Source: Flabesymbios commensalis (taxonomy: Eukaryota; Annelida; Polychaeta; Terebellida; Flabelligeridae). Taken from it: DNA of 64,000 nt. The position numbers and the translations under genes were made by a program. Below are positions 47,268 to 58,727 of the stretch, piece after piece. The stretch's first letter is position 1; every line of letters begins with the position of its first letter. The DNA lies in the NCBI GenBank assembly GCA_964017125.1, contig OZ024915.1, forward strand, positions 16,236,480 through 16,300,479, given 5' to 3'. The notes beneath the pieces are model-generated. The model did no database searches. It worked only from the letters and a program-made list of their open reading frames with translations, and was not told the DNA's origin.

Positions 47268-47505
47268 TCAACCCTTTGTCTGCTGATCACGACAATAGTC
47301 TTTTTTAATCCGTTTTATTAGCCGAATAAACCACTGTTATTTGGCATGAATGGAGTGTTTAAACGGCAAAATTTGTAAATATTTGATCCCAAATTAAACA
47401 AATATATGAGTCATTTTCAAGTACTTGAGGTTGTGGATCGCGGTAGCGAGACCCAACCTCAAGTGCTTAAAAATTTTAATAAATTAACTTAGCAGGAGAA
47501 GGTTA
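47268..47505. mobile_element. TTAA-type MITE, family C, copy in reverse orientation
   Basis: Bounded by tcAACCCTTTGTCTGCTG and ...gcaggagaagGTTAA. The hairpin arms read acttgaggttg and caacctcaagt; the tip tcgc-ggta-gcga matches the other copies inverted. Confidence 0.7.
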
Positions 47506-47755
47506 ATCGTTATATACTGAGTGACTTCAGATTCACGTCGCCTATTGACATTTTATTGATAAAGTTTATGTAGATAAAATTGTACTTGAGATAAAGTGCT
47601 CAAACTGTCACAAGAAGAAAACGTTACGTGTGGCAGATGTATATATTGTGGAACATTTACATGACGACAGCTGTAGTTTTTGGCAGTGTATTATGTGTTG
47701 TAGAGTACTCTGTGCCAAAAGTATTATAATAGGTCCTTTGCTATAGCTTGTATGC

Positions 47756-47962
47756 ATGTCGATATTACAGCAATCACACGTAGCGACCTTGTGCTGGATT
47801 AGTGCTGGCAAATTGCTGCGACACTGGCCCACCTTTGAGCCAACTTCGTGTGAACATTTTGTGTTTGTTGGGTTGGGTTGACATAGTGTTGTTTTAATGT
47901 TGTGCCAGCGTCTGCGACGCTGTCACAACATTAAAGCAACACTGTCAACGTATCGTGTTTGT
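47756..47962. mobile_element. Two decayed foldback family G copies
   Basis: One has gctggcaaattgctgcgacactggcccac and ends in tgtgtttgttggg. The next has a strong core hairpin, tgttttaatgttgtgccagcgtc and complement, ending tcgtgttt. Confidence 0.6.
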
Positions 47963-47963
47963 G

Positions 47964-48145
47964 TACTGTAGATCTGGTAATATTCGCCAGATTTTAATTT
48001 TCGCGAATTTCGCGAGGACAAATTCGCGAATTCAAGAATCTCGCGAAAATTATTATTATAATAGTGTTACTATGGAAAAATGAAAAGTCCCAAAATCAGA
48101 AATTCGCGAAAATTTAAACGCGCGAAAATGACCAGATCTACCGTA
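47964..48145. mobile_element. MITE with TAGATCTGGT ends and TTCGCGAA blocks
   Basis: Left tactgtagatctggt and right accagatctaccgta are inverted. The interior has four or more cgcga/tcgcg words in inverted positions. About 180 bp, non-coding. Confidence 0.75.
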
Positions 48146-48526
48146 TCTACATCAGTGTACTGTGAACCAGTGCCATGGTTTATCACATGACCTGCACTGT
48201 CTGATGACTGGCGCAGATCTCACATTCTTGACGCTCCGTTTTCACCCGTGTCCTGAATCCCTGCAGTGACTCACACCCACGCTAGAGCTGTGAGGAAGAG
48301 GAGGAGGAGGAGAATCCAACGGGTGGGAAATGACAGTAATAACACCCAGGACTGCCAGACTCACTGTATACATGTATATACCACTCACTCAGTCAGCTGT
48401 GCGATAGACATTATAGTGTTATAGCATGCAGTAACCTCTCTCACTATGGAGTGAATCACTGGGTGTTTTGAACAATTGTTCAGTGGTGTGTGGTGAGTCG
48501 CTGTTTCTTTTGTTTATAATGTCGTG

Positions 48527-48645
48527 TACCCGACAAACACACGATGTTGATCGTGTGTTTAATGTTGGTTTAATGTTGGTCTGGCGTCTTAGATCATGTT
48601 CCAACGTTGATCCAACATTAGTCAAATGTGTCGTGTTTGCTGGGT
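48527..48645. mobile_element. Foldback MITE, family G
   Basis: Ends TACCCGACAAACACACGA and TCGTGTTTGCTGGGTA with an imperfect inner fold (taatgttggt, ccaacatta). Confidence 0.75.
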
Positions 48646-49227
48646 ATATCACATATCTAGTAAATGTAGTACCGGTACATGTACACCTTTATGTAAACTC
48701 ATGTCGTCATGCTCAATTTGCTTAGTCTATACGTATTATATATTTATATAATCGGAGTACTACCCATCAAGCAAGGCCAGGGATTTTGACCCGGTTTTGG
48801 ATTGATGTTGGGCCAACATACTATGATAGCAGACAATAGTCTAACATTGTACTGAGACCTGGTGTGTCTTGTAACTATTGGTACATCAGTTGGGCAGGAA
48901 AATGGTATTCATTTCTGAATCTCGATGAATGTATACATTAATAGTTTATATAATGATTATTCACAGTATTGACCTGTAACGTGTTGACAGCTTGATATAC
49001 ATGTTGGTGCTGTATAAATGTATACAAATCTTAACATATCGTTCACCAAGTTTAGTCTCAACACTACTACTTTTATAAGCGTGTTGGTAATGAGGGGTCC
49101 CTTTTTGGTACCGGCCAACGGAATATGTACCTGTTGACTGTACATCTCGAAATCAGAAAGTCGCCATCCCAAGGCGAGCTGTCACTCACCGACCCATACA
49201 TACGCATAACATTTATAATGATAGAGG
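48646..49227. other. Unassigned DNA
   Basis: A fragment resembling the foldback core (gatgttgggccaaca) lies near 48,800. No gene recognised. Confidence 0.5.
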
Positions 49228-49228
49228 C

Positions 49229-49460
49229 CTAACCCTTATCCCACTAAGTTAATTTATTTAAATTTTCACCCACTTGAAGTTGTGTCTCGCAACCGCGACC
49301 CACAACTTCAAGTGGGTGAAAATTACTCATATATTTGTTTAATTTGAGACCAAACATTTGCAAATCCTGATGTTTAAACACCCGTTTCGTTCCCAATTTC
49401 CGTGATTTGACCGACTATTAAAAACAGGTTTAAAACAAAAATAATCGCGATCAGCTTTCT
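49229..49460. mobile_element. TTAA-type MITE, family C
   Basis: Starts taacccttatcccactaag. The hairpin arms cacccacttgaagttgtg and cacaacttcaagtgggtg are a perfect 18-bp match. A partial relative lies at 49,907-50,107. Confidence 0.7.
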
Positions 49461-49906
49461 GTTTGCTGTCAAACCCATCTTTGTGATGATATTTTTGTGA
49501 TTTTTCTGTGTGCATTGTGCCTCTAAGTTTATGAATATGTAGCTGTGCATGCATTGATTAAATGTGTAGGCTTTGTATTTGGTTGAGTTAATCATGTTAA
49601 TAAGCCCACAGATCTGCCTCAGGTTATAAGGTTATAAGAGTTCACTAATGATGACCTGGCCGCAGGGTGAAACGTAATGACATAAGACATAGCGTATTGT
49701 GACGTAGTCTGTCAATTAGATAACTTATACCCGAGAAACTCGAGACATTGTCCCAATGCTGGTACATTCAACATATGCTGGGTACATTGGACTTTAAGCT
49801 CTAATTACTATACTAATAATAAAGATCCCAAATGAGCATGAATTATTGCAATTACTGCAAGGAATACATTTTTCTAGAAAAAATGTAGCCGTGTATGTGT
49901 CAAGGT

Positions 49907-50107
49907 AATATATTTACCATGCTTAATTTTGTCTCGCTACCGCGACCCACAACTTCAAGTGGATGAAAATTACTCATATTTGTTAAATATTACTTATATA
50001 AATCTTGATGTTTAAACACACATCTCGTTCCCAATAACTGCGATTTAAACTTCTAATAAAACGTATTATATTAAAAACGGCTATAGTCGCGCTTAGCGGT
50101 TCATTGG
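49907..50107. mobile_element. TTAA-type MITE, family C, partial
   Basis: Retains the hairpin tip and right arm (tctcgctaccgcga, cacaacttcaagtgg) and the body (gatgtttaaacac, gcgatttaaac), but the left arm is missing. Confidence 0.6.
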
Positions 50108-50167
50108 CCTAACTTTGACAGTGGAGCTGTGGTAGAGGAGCCGTAAATCCAACGAGTTTTCTTGTAT

Positions 50168-50413
50168 TAAAAGGACTGGCCCAGGCTAAAATCATCAAAA
50201 AATCGGTGATTTTATTTTGGCTACTCAATATGACCATATGATGTAAACGTGTCCATAGACTAGAACTGCAAAAGTTTTTAAATTTTTCTGCTGCGCATTC
50301 ACCAGTTAGACTAGATATAGAGACGAAATCCCCGTATTTCTAATTTTTGACATGGTTGTCAATAATTAGAAATCAGGAATTTCGTCTCTATATCTAGTCC
50401 CAGTCCCTTTTAA
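50168..50413. mobile_element. MITE, family E, copy 1
   Basis: Ends TTAAAAGGACTGG and CCAGTCCCTTTTAA (approximate) are inverted. It holds aaaatcatcaaaaaatcggtg near the left and a long hairpin (actagatatagagacgaaat and complement) near the right. Confidence 0.8.
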
Positions 50414-50697
50414 GATGGATATTGCCTTCAGGAGTAATTTGCAGTATATAAGTGTTCAAGTGTTTAATGGATTGAAAATAACAGCTTGTCATCAATTGGT
50501 AATTATGGAACAGAAGTATTTCATCACACGTCATTGTATCATTTATCAGTATAGCCAAGAATATATAGGATTATGTATTCTTGGTATAACATATGTGAGA
50601 TTCATCCAAACCCAACAGTAAACTAACATTGGGTCGACGTATCTTGTTTGTTGAGATAGGTGCACTCTATACAGATGTAGCCTATTCACACAATAAT

Positions 50698-50790
50698 CAG
50701 GTAACGTGGATGTGGCTCGTAGGTCTACACATAACACGCTAACCTGGATGTGGCTCGTAGGTCTACACATAACACGCTAACCCGTACAAC
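50698..50790. repeat. 46-bp tandem duplication
   Basis: The unit ggatgtggctcgtaggtcta plus cacataacacgctaac occurs twice in direct tandem. Confidence 0.9.
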
Positions 50791-51035
50791 GCTGAATTAT
50801 TTTGTATAAACCATGGAGACCAAAGGTTTTTTTTTATTTGAAATTACCATAAATGTCTTAGTTAGCCCTTTCTGATTCATTTGAATACCTATGTTATTAT
50901 GGTTATGGGTATACGGTCTGAAGTTAGAAATATTTTAATTCTTTTAGTGTGGGGACCGTCTTTATACGTCAGAATCTGCCGTCTACAGGCGGCAGATTCT
51001 GACGTATAAAGACGGTTCCCGCACTGAAAGGGTTA
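50778..51035. mobile_element. TTAA-type MITE, family B, copy with altered hairpin
   Basis: Left TAACCCGTACAACGCTGAA and right ...gcactgaaagggTTAA. The hairpin at 50,948-51,022 reads agaatctgccg...cggcagattct, where other copies read agaatctgacg...cgtcagattct. Confidence 0.8.
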
Positions 51036-52180
51036 ATATACAGCGAATTATGATTCAGGCCAATTTTGAGAACCGAACGTGAAAAACTGGACCAAAAACT
51101 GGTCAGTACTTTATAACTTGGCAATGGCTGCTGAATGTACGATAGACCGTCCAAGGCCAGGCATTTCACAGTGCACTGGAGAATCACTTACCGAGATATG
51201 TGGGTAAGATTTGCCGGTCTATCCATGTATAATATGTGTGTATATAATCACTAGTAATAATGTGTAGATCTCTATCTATCTATCTGACTTGTATAATGTG
51301 CTGCTGCGGTCACATTTAATGTATAAGTGCAACAGTTTTCAAAAGTTATTTTTGAAATAATAATCTGATAATGACATCATGGTCATCGGACTATTATGCT
51401 GTCAGCTGTGAACTACAGATCACATGGTTATAGATGTGGGGTATTTGAACCCCGGTAGATATGTATAGTTTTATAGACAATGGACATCTCAAGAGCGAAT
51501 TAATCAGGTGTTAATAATATCAAGTTCCAATATCGACTAATTTACACAAATTTTGTGAGATCCACTAGAAATAGGACGTACACAACCTTTCTTAGCGTTA
51601 TCATGGTTAAGTTATTACGTTCCTCCAAATCTACTTGTTTTTACAGTAATCAGCTTGCTACCTCTGACGTTTTTTCGGGGGATTAACATGATTAACGTGT
51701 CATTGTGCACGTTGTACTGGTATGGTTCACAGGCATTGTGCGGCTACATGCGATACCAGGCTATCAGCGGCAGACCCAGCCATGATAACATAAGTGCCTG
51801 TCTTAACCACTTTACCTCTACAGAGTCTCCACAGATACGATATCCTCCACATTTTCCTGGAGTTATAAGTGATTTCTTCGATAAGATTTCTGCGTGATGA
51901 ATATTTCCAGTGTGGATCAGCGTACGCCGGGAATCAGTATGTTAACAATACCCAATAACTCTTGAAGCTCTAAAATAATTTTAAATAAAGCATAGCGATC
52001 AAAGGGTTTTTCGATTTGAAATCATCATAAATGTCTTAGTTTAAATGCAAATGTTGATGTTAAAACACATTTCAGTTTCATAAACAGTGATTTGACCGGC
52101 TAATAAAAAGGGATTAGAAACGATTTAGTCGTGATCAGCACTGCAAGGGTTATAGTGAATGAGAATAAGGGTGAGTAGAA
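51036..52180. other. Mostly unassigned; partial family B and C relics
   Basis: About 51,960-52,045 matches the family B body (aaagcatagcgatcaaaggg, atcataaatgtctta) and then passes into family C-like sequence to about 52,150. No gene recognised. Confidence 0.5.
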
Positions 52181-52305
52181 ATAGCTGGGTGTCTATAGTT
52201 GGGTGTCTATATTTGGGTGTCTATAGTTGGGTGTCAATAGCTGGGCCCGGTGTCTATAGTTGGGTGTCAATAGTTGGATGTCAATAGTTGTGTGTCAGGA
52301 GGGTT
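52180..52305. repeat. Minisatellite, about 16-bp unit
   Basis: The unit ttgggtgtctatag and variants with caatag recur about seven times. Confidence 0.9.
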
Positions 52306-52714
52306 AGCTTAGCTATTTCATTTCATATGATGCCAGAAATTGAATGAGTGAATGAAAAAAATATTCTCGTCACAGAAGTGCTGAACAATACAGCAGGGTT
52401 GATATTTTCTTATGCACTATGGGATTTAAGTCCATGTCAATACAGAGGGTATATAAGTTCGTATGTACTATGCATGCTATTGCTGGAGTCCATGTGTACT
52501 GTGATATCTATCTTCATGTACATGTATCAGAGTCAGGCAAGTCGCAGATCTATATTTTCAACATAGAAATATGCAAATGCTTACGTCACTGGATGATGAG
52601 TCAATTCAAATTACTAGTATTTACATACGTACATGTAACTAATGACTGTTATGTTTATTATCACATGTGGTAGAAAATAACCCAATGTCATTAAACATAC
52701 TGGCTTCACGTGTA

Positions 52715-52792
52715 TTAACCCTTTCAGTGGGGGGACCGCCTTTAGACGTCAGAATCTGACGCCCAAAGTCGATCCCCGCACTGAAAGAATTA
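52715..52792. mobile_element. TTAA-type MITE, family B, left part of a split copy
   Basis: Begins TTAACCCTTTCAGTG with the terminal hairpin remnant and ends ctgaaagaattat, where the Helitron-like element starts. The remainder is at 57,246-57,382. Confidence 0.85.
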
Positions 52793-53011
52793 TTAGCTCC
52801 CGCCGTCACCGTAGGTGAGCGAAGGGAGCTATGGATTCTACCTCCGTTTTTTTTTGGCCTCTTCTTTTGCCTATAACTTTGTGAGAAAATAAGCTAGGAT
52901 AACAATTTTTGGTATGTGGGTTACTTCCAGGTGGCTAATGGACGGGTTAAAATATTTTTAATCTGAATTCAATACGCAAGGTTGCAGAGGAGAAAATGAT
53001 GATGTGACGGC

Positions 53012-53059
53012 GTTGGGCCGTTGGGCCGTTGGGCCGTTGGGCCGTTGGGCCGTTGGGCC
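53012..53059. repeat. 8-bp tandem repeat (GTTGGGCC)6
   Basis: Six perfect units. The homologous position in copy 1 (about 36,434) has a single unit. Confidence 0.95.
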
Positions 53060-53389
53060 GTCCGTAAACAATTCGTTTCCGGAGCATATCTCTGAAAGTA
53101 CTTGTCCGATTGTCTTCAAATTTTACACACAACACCCCTAGGGGGTCTAGTTGTGCCTTTTGGGGTATTTGAACTTTGACCTACTTCTGGTTCAGAACTA
53201 TGACCTATTTAGGCGTTTTGACGCGCACTTCGTTTCCGGAGCAGATCTCGAAAAGTACTGGGCCGATGACAGTCATATTGCACATACATGTTCTCTAAGG
53301 TCCCTAGTTGTGCCTTTTCAGGTTTTTGGACCTTGACCTTGAAGTTGACCCAGCACTTTGACCTAATTTATAACATCGGTAAATCCGAC

Positions 53390-56300
53390 TGAAAGATTTT
53401 GCGAAATATCATGAAAACCGCTCAAGATAGCTACACCATTACTATAAAACAAATTGTGAGGTTTCAGGAGAGGATGCATCTTGAAAAATTTCAAGTCGAT
53501 AAAATTAAAAATGGCCGCCTATCGGCCATTATTCACCTTGACAGGCCTGATATTGCGGAATATCATGAAAACCGCTCAAGATAGCTACACCATTAATATC
53601 AAATAAATTGTAAGGTTTCAGGAGAGGATGCATCCTGAAAAATTTGAAGTTGATAAAATTCAAAATGGCCGCCTATCAGCCATTATTCACCTCGACAGGC
53701 CTGATATTGTGGAATATCATGAAAACCGCTCAAGATATCTAAACCATTACTATAAAACAAATTGTAAGGCTTCAGGAGAGGATGTATTTTGAAAAAATGC
53801 ATTTTGTCAAAGTTCAAAATGGCCGCCAATCGGCCATTATTCACTTTCACATGGCAGTTATTTGGTAAACCGTGCTAGATGGCTAGACCATTACTATAAA
53901 ACAAAATGTGTGATTTCAGGAGAGGATGCATCTTGAAAAAATTTGACTCGATAAAATTCAAAATGGCCGCTTATCGGCCATTATTCACTTTTACATGGCC
54001 GTTATTTGGTAAACCGTGCTAGATGGCTAGACCATTACTATAAAACAAAATGTGGATTTCAGGAGAGGATGCATCTTGAAAAAATTCGACTCTATAAAAT
54101 TCAAAATGGCCGCTTATCGGCCATTATTCACTTTCACATGGCCGTTATTTGGTAAACCGTGCTAGATGGCTAGACCATTACTATAAAACAAATTGTGAGG
54201 TTTCAGGAGAGGATGCATCTTGAAAAATTTCAAGTCGATAAAATTAAAAATGGCCGCCTATCGGCCATTATTCACCTTGACAGGCCTGATATTGCGGAAT
54301 ATCATGAAAACCGCTCAAGATAGCTACACCATTAATATCAAATAAATTGTAAGGTTTCAGGAGAGGATGCATCCTGAAAAATTTGAAGTTGATAAAATTC
54401 AAAATGGCCGCCTATCAGCCATTATTCACCTCGACAGGCCTGATATTGTGGAATATCATGAAAACCGCTCAAGATATCTAAACCATTACTATAAAACAAA
54501 TTGTAAGGCTTCAGGAGAGGATGTATTTTGAAAAAATTAATTTTGTCAAAGTTCAAAATGGCCGCCAATCGGCCATTATTCACTTTCACATGGCCGTTAT
54601 TTGGTAAGCCGTGCTAGATGGCTAGACCATTACTATAAAACAAAATGTGTGATTTCAGGAGAGGATGCATTTTGAAAAAATTTGACTCGATAAAATTCAA
54701 AATGGCCGCTTATCGGCCATTATTCACTTTCACATGGCCGTTATTTGGTAAACCGTGCTAGATGGCTAGACCATTACTATAAAACAAAATGTGTGATTTC
54801 AGGAGAGGATGCATCTTGAAAAAATTCGACTCTATAAAATTCAAAATGGCCCCTTATCGGCCTTTATTCACTTTCACATGGCCGTTATTTGGTAAACCGT
54901 GCTAGATGGCTAGACCATTACTATAAAACAAAATGTGTGATTTCAGGAGAGGATGCATCTTGAAAAAATTAGACTCGATAAAATTCAAAATGGCCGCTTA
55001 TCGGCCATTATTCACTTTCACATGGCCGTTATTTGGTCAACCGTGCTAGATGGCTAGACCATTACTGTAAAACGAAATGTGAGATTTCAGATGAGGATGC
55101 ATCTTGAAAAAAATTGACTTGATCAAATTTAAAATGGCCGCCTTTTCGGCCATTATTCATTTTCACATGGCTGATATTTGGTAAACCGTGCTAGATGGCT
55201 AGACCATTACCTGATTACTATAAAACAAAGTGTGAGTTTTCGGGGGAGGATGCACCCTGAAAATTTTTAATTTACGAATTCAAAATGGCCGACAATCAGC
55301 ATTATTTACCTCGATAGGCCTGATATCAGGTAAACCGTGCTAGATAGCTAGACCATTACTATAAAACAAAATGTGACGTTTAGAGAGAGGATGCCTTTAA
55401 AAAACTTTCGACTCAATCGAATTCAAAATGGCCGCCTATCGGCCACTATTTACTTTCACATTGCTGATATTTGGTAAACCGTGTTAGATAGCTGGGCCAT
55501 TACTATAAAACAAAATGTGAGATTACAAGAGAGGTTGCATCTTGAAAAAAATTGACTCGATCAAATTCAAAATGGCCGCAAACAAAATGTGTGATTTCAG
55601 GAGAGGATGCATTTTGAAAAAATTTGACTCGATAAAATTCAAAATGGCCGCTTATCGGCCATTATTCACTTTCACATGGCCGTTATTTGGTAAACCGTGC
55701 TAGATGGCTAGACCATTACTATAAAACAAAATGTGTGATTTCAGGAGAGGATGCATCTTGAAAAAATTCGACTCTATAAAATTCAAAATGGCCCCTTATC
55801 GGCCTTTATTCACTTTCACATGGCCGTTATTTGGTAAACCGTGCTAGATGGCTAGACCATTACTATAAAACAAAATGTGTGATTTCAGGAGAGGATGCAT
55901 CTTGAAAAAATTAGACTCGATAAAATTCAAAATGGCCGCTTATCAGCCATTATTCACTTTCACATGGCCGTTATTTGGTCAACCGTGCTAGATGGCTAGA
56001 CCATTACTGTAAAACGAAATGTGAGATTTCAGATGAGGATGCATCTTGAAAAAAATTGACTTGATCAAATTTAAAATGGCCGCCTTTTCGGCCATTATTC
56101 ATTTTCACATGGCTGATATTTGGTAAACCGTGCTAGATGGCTAGACCATTACCTGATTACTATAAAACAAAGTGTGAGTTTTCGGGGGAGGATGCACCCT
56201 GAAAATGTTTAATTTACGAATTCAAAATGGCCGACAATCAGCATTATTTACCTCGATAGGCCTGATATCAGGTAAACCGTGCTAGATAGCTAGACCATTA

Positions 56301-57010
56301 CTATAAAACAAAATGTGACGTTTAGAGAGAGGATGCCTTTAAAAAACTTTCGACTCAATCGAATTCAAAATGGCCGCCTATCGGCCACTATTTACTTTCA
56401 CATTGCTGATATTTGGTAAACCGTGTTAGATAGCTGGGCCATTACTATAAAACAAAATGTGAGATTACAAGAGAGGTTGCATCTTGAAAAAAATTGACTC
56501 GATCAAATTCAAAATGGCCGCCTATCGGCCATTATTTACTTTCACATAGCCGGTTTTTAGTAACCGTACTAGATGGCTAGACCATTACTATAAAACAAAA
56601 TGTGAGATTTCAGGAGAGGATGCATCTTGAAAAATTTTGACTTGATCAAATTCAAAATGGCCTCCTATCGGCCATTATTCACTTTCACATGGGCGATATT
56701 TGGTAAACCGTGCTAGATGGCTAGACCATTACTATAGAATGAAATGTGACATTTCAGCTGAGGATGCATCTTGAAAAATTCCGACTCGATCAAATTCAAA
56801 ATGGCCCCCTATCGGCCATTATTTACTTTCACATGCCCAATTTTTTGCAAACTGTGTTAGATGTTAGTCTATTACTATAAAACAAAATATGAGGTTTCGG
56901 GGGAGGGATGCACCCTAAGTTTTTAACTAGTTTATATCGAATTCAAAATGACCGTAAATCAGCTATTAGTTACCTCGATTGGCCTGATATCGGGTAAACC
57001 ATGCCAGATA
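53390..57010. repeat. Satellite core of Helitron-like copy 2 with higher-order repeats
   Basis: About 24 monomers of roughly 145 bp. Two higher-order duplications are visible: 53,445-54,180 repeated from about 54,184 (offset near 739) and 54,640-55,578 repeated from about 55,580 (offset near 942). At 55,578-55,580 a monomer is cut abruptly (aatggccgc joined to aaacaaaatg), an unequal-exchange junction. Confidence 0.9.
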
Positions 57011-57245
57011 GGTAGACCATTACTGGGATACTGATTAGGATCATTAATTTTAATGGAGGTTTGCAATCTCTGACAAAAACTGTCTAGATAGTTCTTATCT
57101 TACTCTTAGACTGAGCTTCTTAGACCTAGTTGTCTTGCGTCTTGATTTTTGACCTAGCCTAGTACTACATTAAAAACCCTACACAAAATTGCTTAAATCA
57201 AATTCTAATTCGTCGCGGGAGCTCCTGGACTTATGTAGTCTTGTT

Positions 57246-57382
57246 ATAATGGCCTTAGACATGTTAGACTCATAACATAGGTATTTAAATGAAGCAGAAA
57301 GACATTTATGATGATTTCAAATTCAAAAAATCTTTTGGTCTCCATGGTTTATACAAAAATATATCGGGTTGTAATGGTTAAC
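57246..57382. mobile_element. TTAA-type MITE, family B, right part of a split copy
   Basis: Starts ataatggcc and continues with cataacataggtatttaaat and ctccatggtttatacaaaa to ggttaa. It completes the copy begun at 52,715. Confidence 0.85.
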
Positions 57383-57439
57383 CTTGTCCAACAGGCAGCT
57401 CAATTACAGGGGTGGGAAATTTCCGTCTACAGACGGATT

Positions 57440-57594
57440 TCCGTCTTTTGGAAAAAATCATGTTAAAAAATGAGTGTAATTCTGCCGGTTCCGTCTCATA
57501 TGGTTCCGTCATCATATGGTCATATTAAGCTGAAATAAAATCACCGATTTTTTTATGATTTTAGACCTGGGCATGTCCCTTTAAGGGCATGGAG
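57440..57594. mobile_element. MITE, family E, partial copy
   Basis: The right half aaaatcaccgatttttttatg, gattttagacctggg and gtccctttaa matches the left end of 50,168-50,413 inverted. Confidence 0.6.
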
Positions 57595-58180
57595 TGTGCA
57601 GTACTACTATTCAAATCTATTAAGAACCCCCGAAATCATCCGGTAGGAGTAGGACATAGTTCCGACGTTGTAAACTCATTCTCACTAATACTAGGTACAT
57701 GTTGTTAATGGCCACTGTAGCACTTGTAGGGTTAACATGACCGCCTGAACCTATAGATAGTATTATCTAGATCTGTTAATAGACAATGAATGGAAGATAT
57801 TTGTCTTGTAAAGTTAACACATTTAACCTTTTGCATACCCAAAGATTAGATGTCGTATCTTAATTCATTGTGAGCTGCCTGGGATTTTCGTTAGCAAAAT
57901 TCCCAAAATTAAAGCTGCAAACGTCCTTATTTTAATGGTTGGTTGAGTTTTGTATTGGATTCATTTTATCTAAGATATGTCAAATGACACATAGGCGCTA
58001 CACTAGCTGGTGATGGGCTAATCAATCTGACACATTACTTCAACTGTTCATATTATGGCAATGACTCATTCTTGGTGGGTCATGTCCAAGGGTTATTGAG
58101 TAGTACTTGGGTCTACTGTTTTATTTTAGACAGTGAACCAGCATTAAACCAACATTGTGTCATCTTCCAGCATGTCCAGT
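57595..58180. other. Unassigned DNA
   Basis: No repeat or gene recognised. Confidence 0.5.
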
Positions 58181-58640
58181 GTTCGCCTGTTAATTCGTAC
58201 TCGTCTCATTTCGGAAGCTATTTCCGGGTTGCCACGGGTAATAATACGGCCCTTTGGGCTTGGGCCTGAAAGGGTTTGTCTCCCACTTTATGCAGCGGTG
58301 TACCCTGGTTCCTCCGCTCAACAGCGGAGCCAATGCAGCACCCGCATCAGTGCTGGCGCTAATGTAGGCCGTGGTAGCCTTAAATAACCGGCAATAGCGT
58401 GTTTGACATTAGGTCTCTCACGTGGGATGAATGGAGTTACCCAGAGGGAGTGATCCTTCCTATTGTTATTCTGGGGACTATCCGACCCGAGGATAGCGGA
58501 GCTGCGCGAAATGCCACAGAGTTCAGCATTAAATTGCACAGCGAAACTCAAGTCTCCGGCCGTCTCACACTGGGGGTATATCCCCTAGACATGCCCAGAA
58601 CCCCTTATCGGGCAAGCGAAGGAAAACGCTCTCAATAACC
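58181..58640. other. GC-rich island, unclassified
   Basis: Distinctly GC-richer than its surroundings, with small inverted pairs (ctccgctcaacagcggag). Two plus-strand frames (58,157-58,387 and 58,399-58,638) are unrecognised. It shares the block near 58,290-58,345 with 9,165-9,210. It could be a repeat with a structured RNA, an old pseudogene or part of an exon. Confidence 0.35.
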
Positions 58641-58727
58641 CACCATGCCATATCACCCCCACCCTCACATCATCATCTGTACATCATTTATCTTATCAAT
58701 TGACTACAACGTTTTTATCGTATTATA

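Larger units (their letters stand above)
52793..57245 (-). mobile_element. Helitron-like satellite-bearing element, copy 2
   Basis: Same edges and flanking unique sequence as 36,220-38,484, but 4.45 kb because the satellite core is larger. Read on the minus strand it ends GGCGGGAGCTAA followed by T, and the preceding flank ends in A. This fits Helitron insertion between A and T. It interrupts a family B MITE. Confidence 0.7.

Noticed and set aside
52947-53135. ORF with repeated Pro-Asn-Gly-Pro-Thr-Ala-Gln
   Set aside because: It is only the translation of the GTTGGGCC tandem repeat.
53399-53584. Open frames within the satellite
   Set aside because: The same frame recurs in monomers by repetition and shows no protein-like motif; the sequence is non-coding satellite.
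58181-58640. Ribosomal RNA or spliceosomal RNA fragment, considered because of GC content
   Set aside because: None of the conserved words of 18S, 28S, 5S, U1, U2, U4 or U6 that I know is present.
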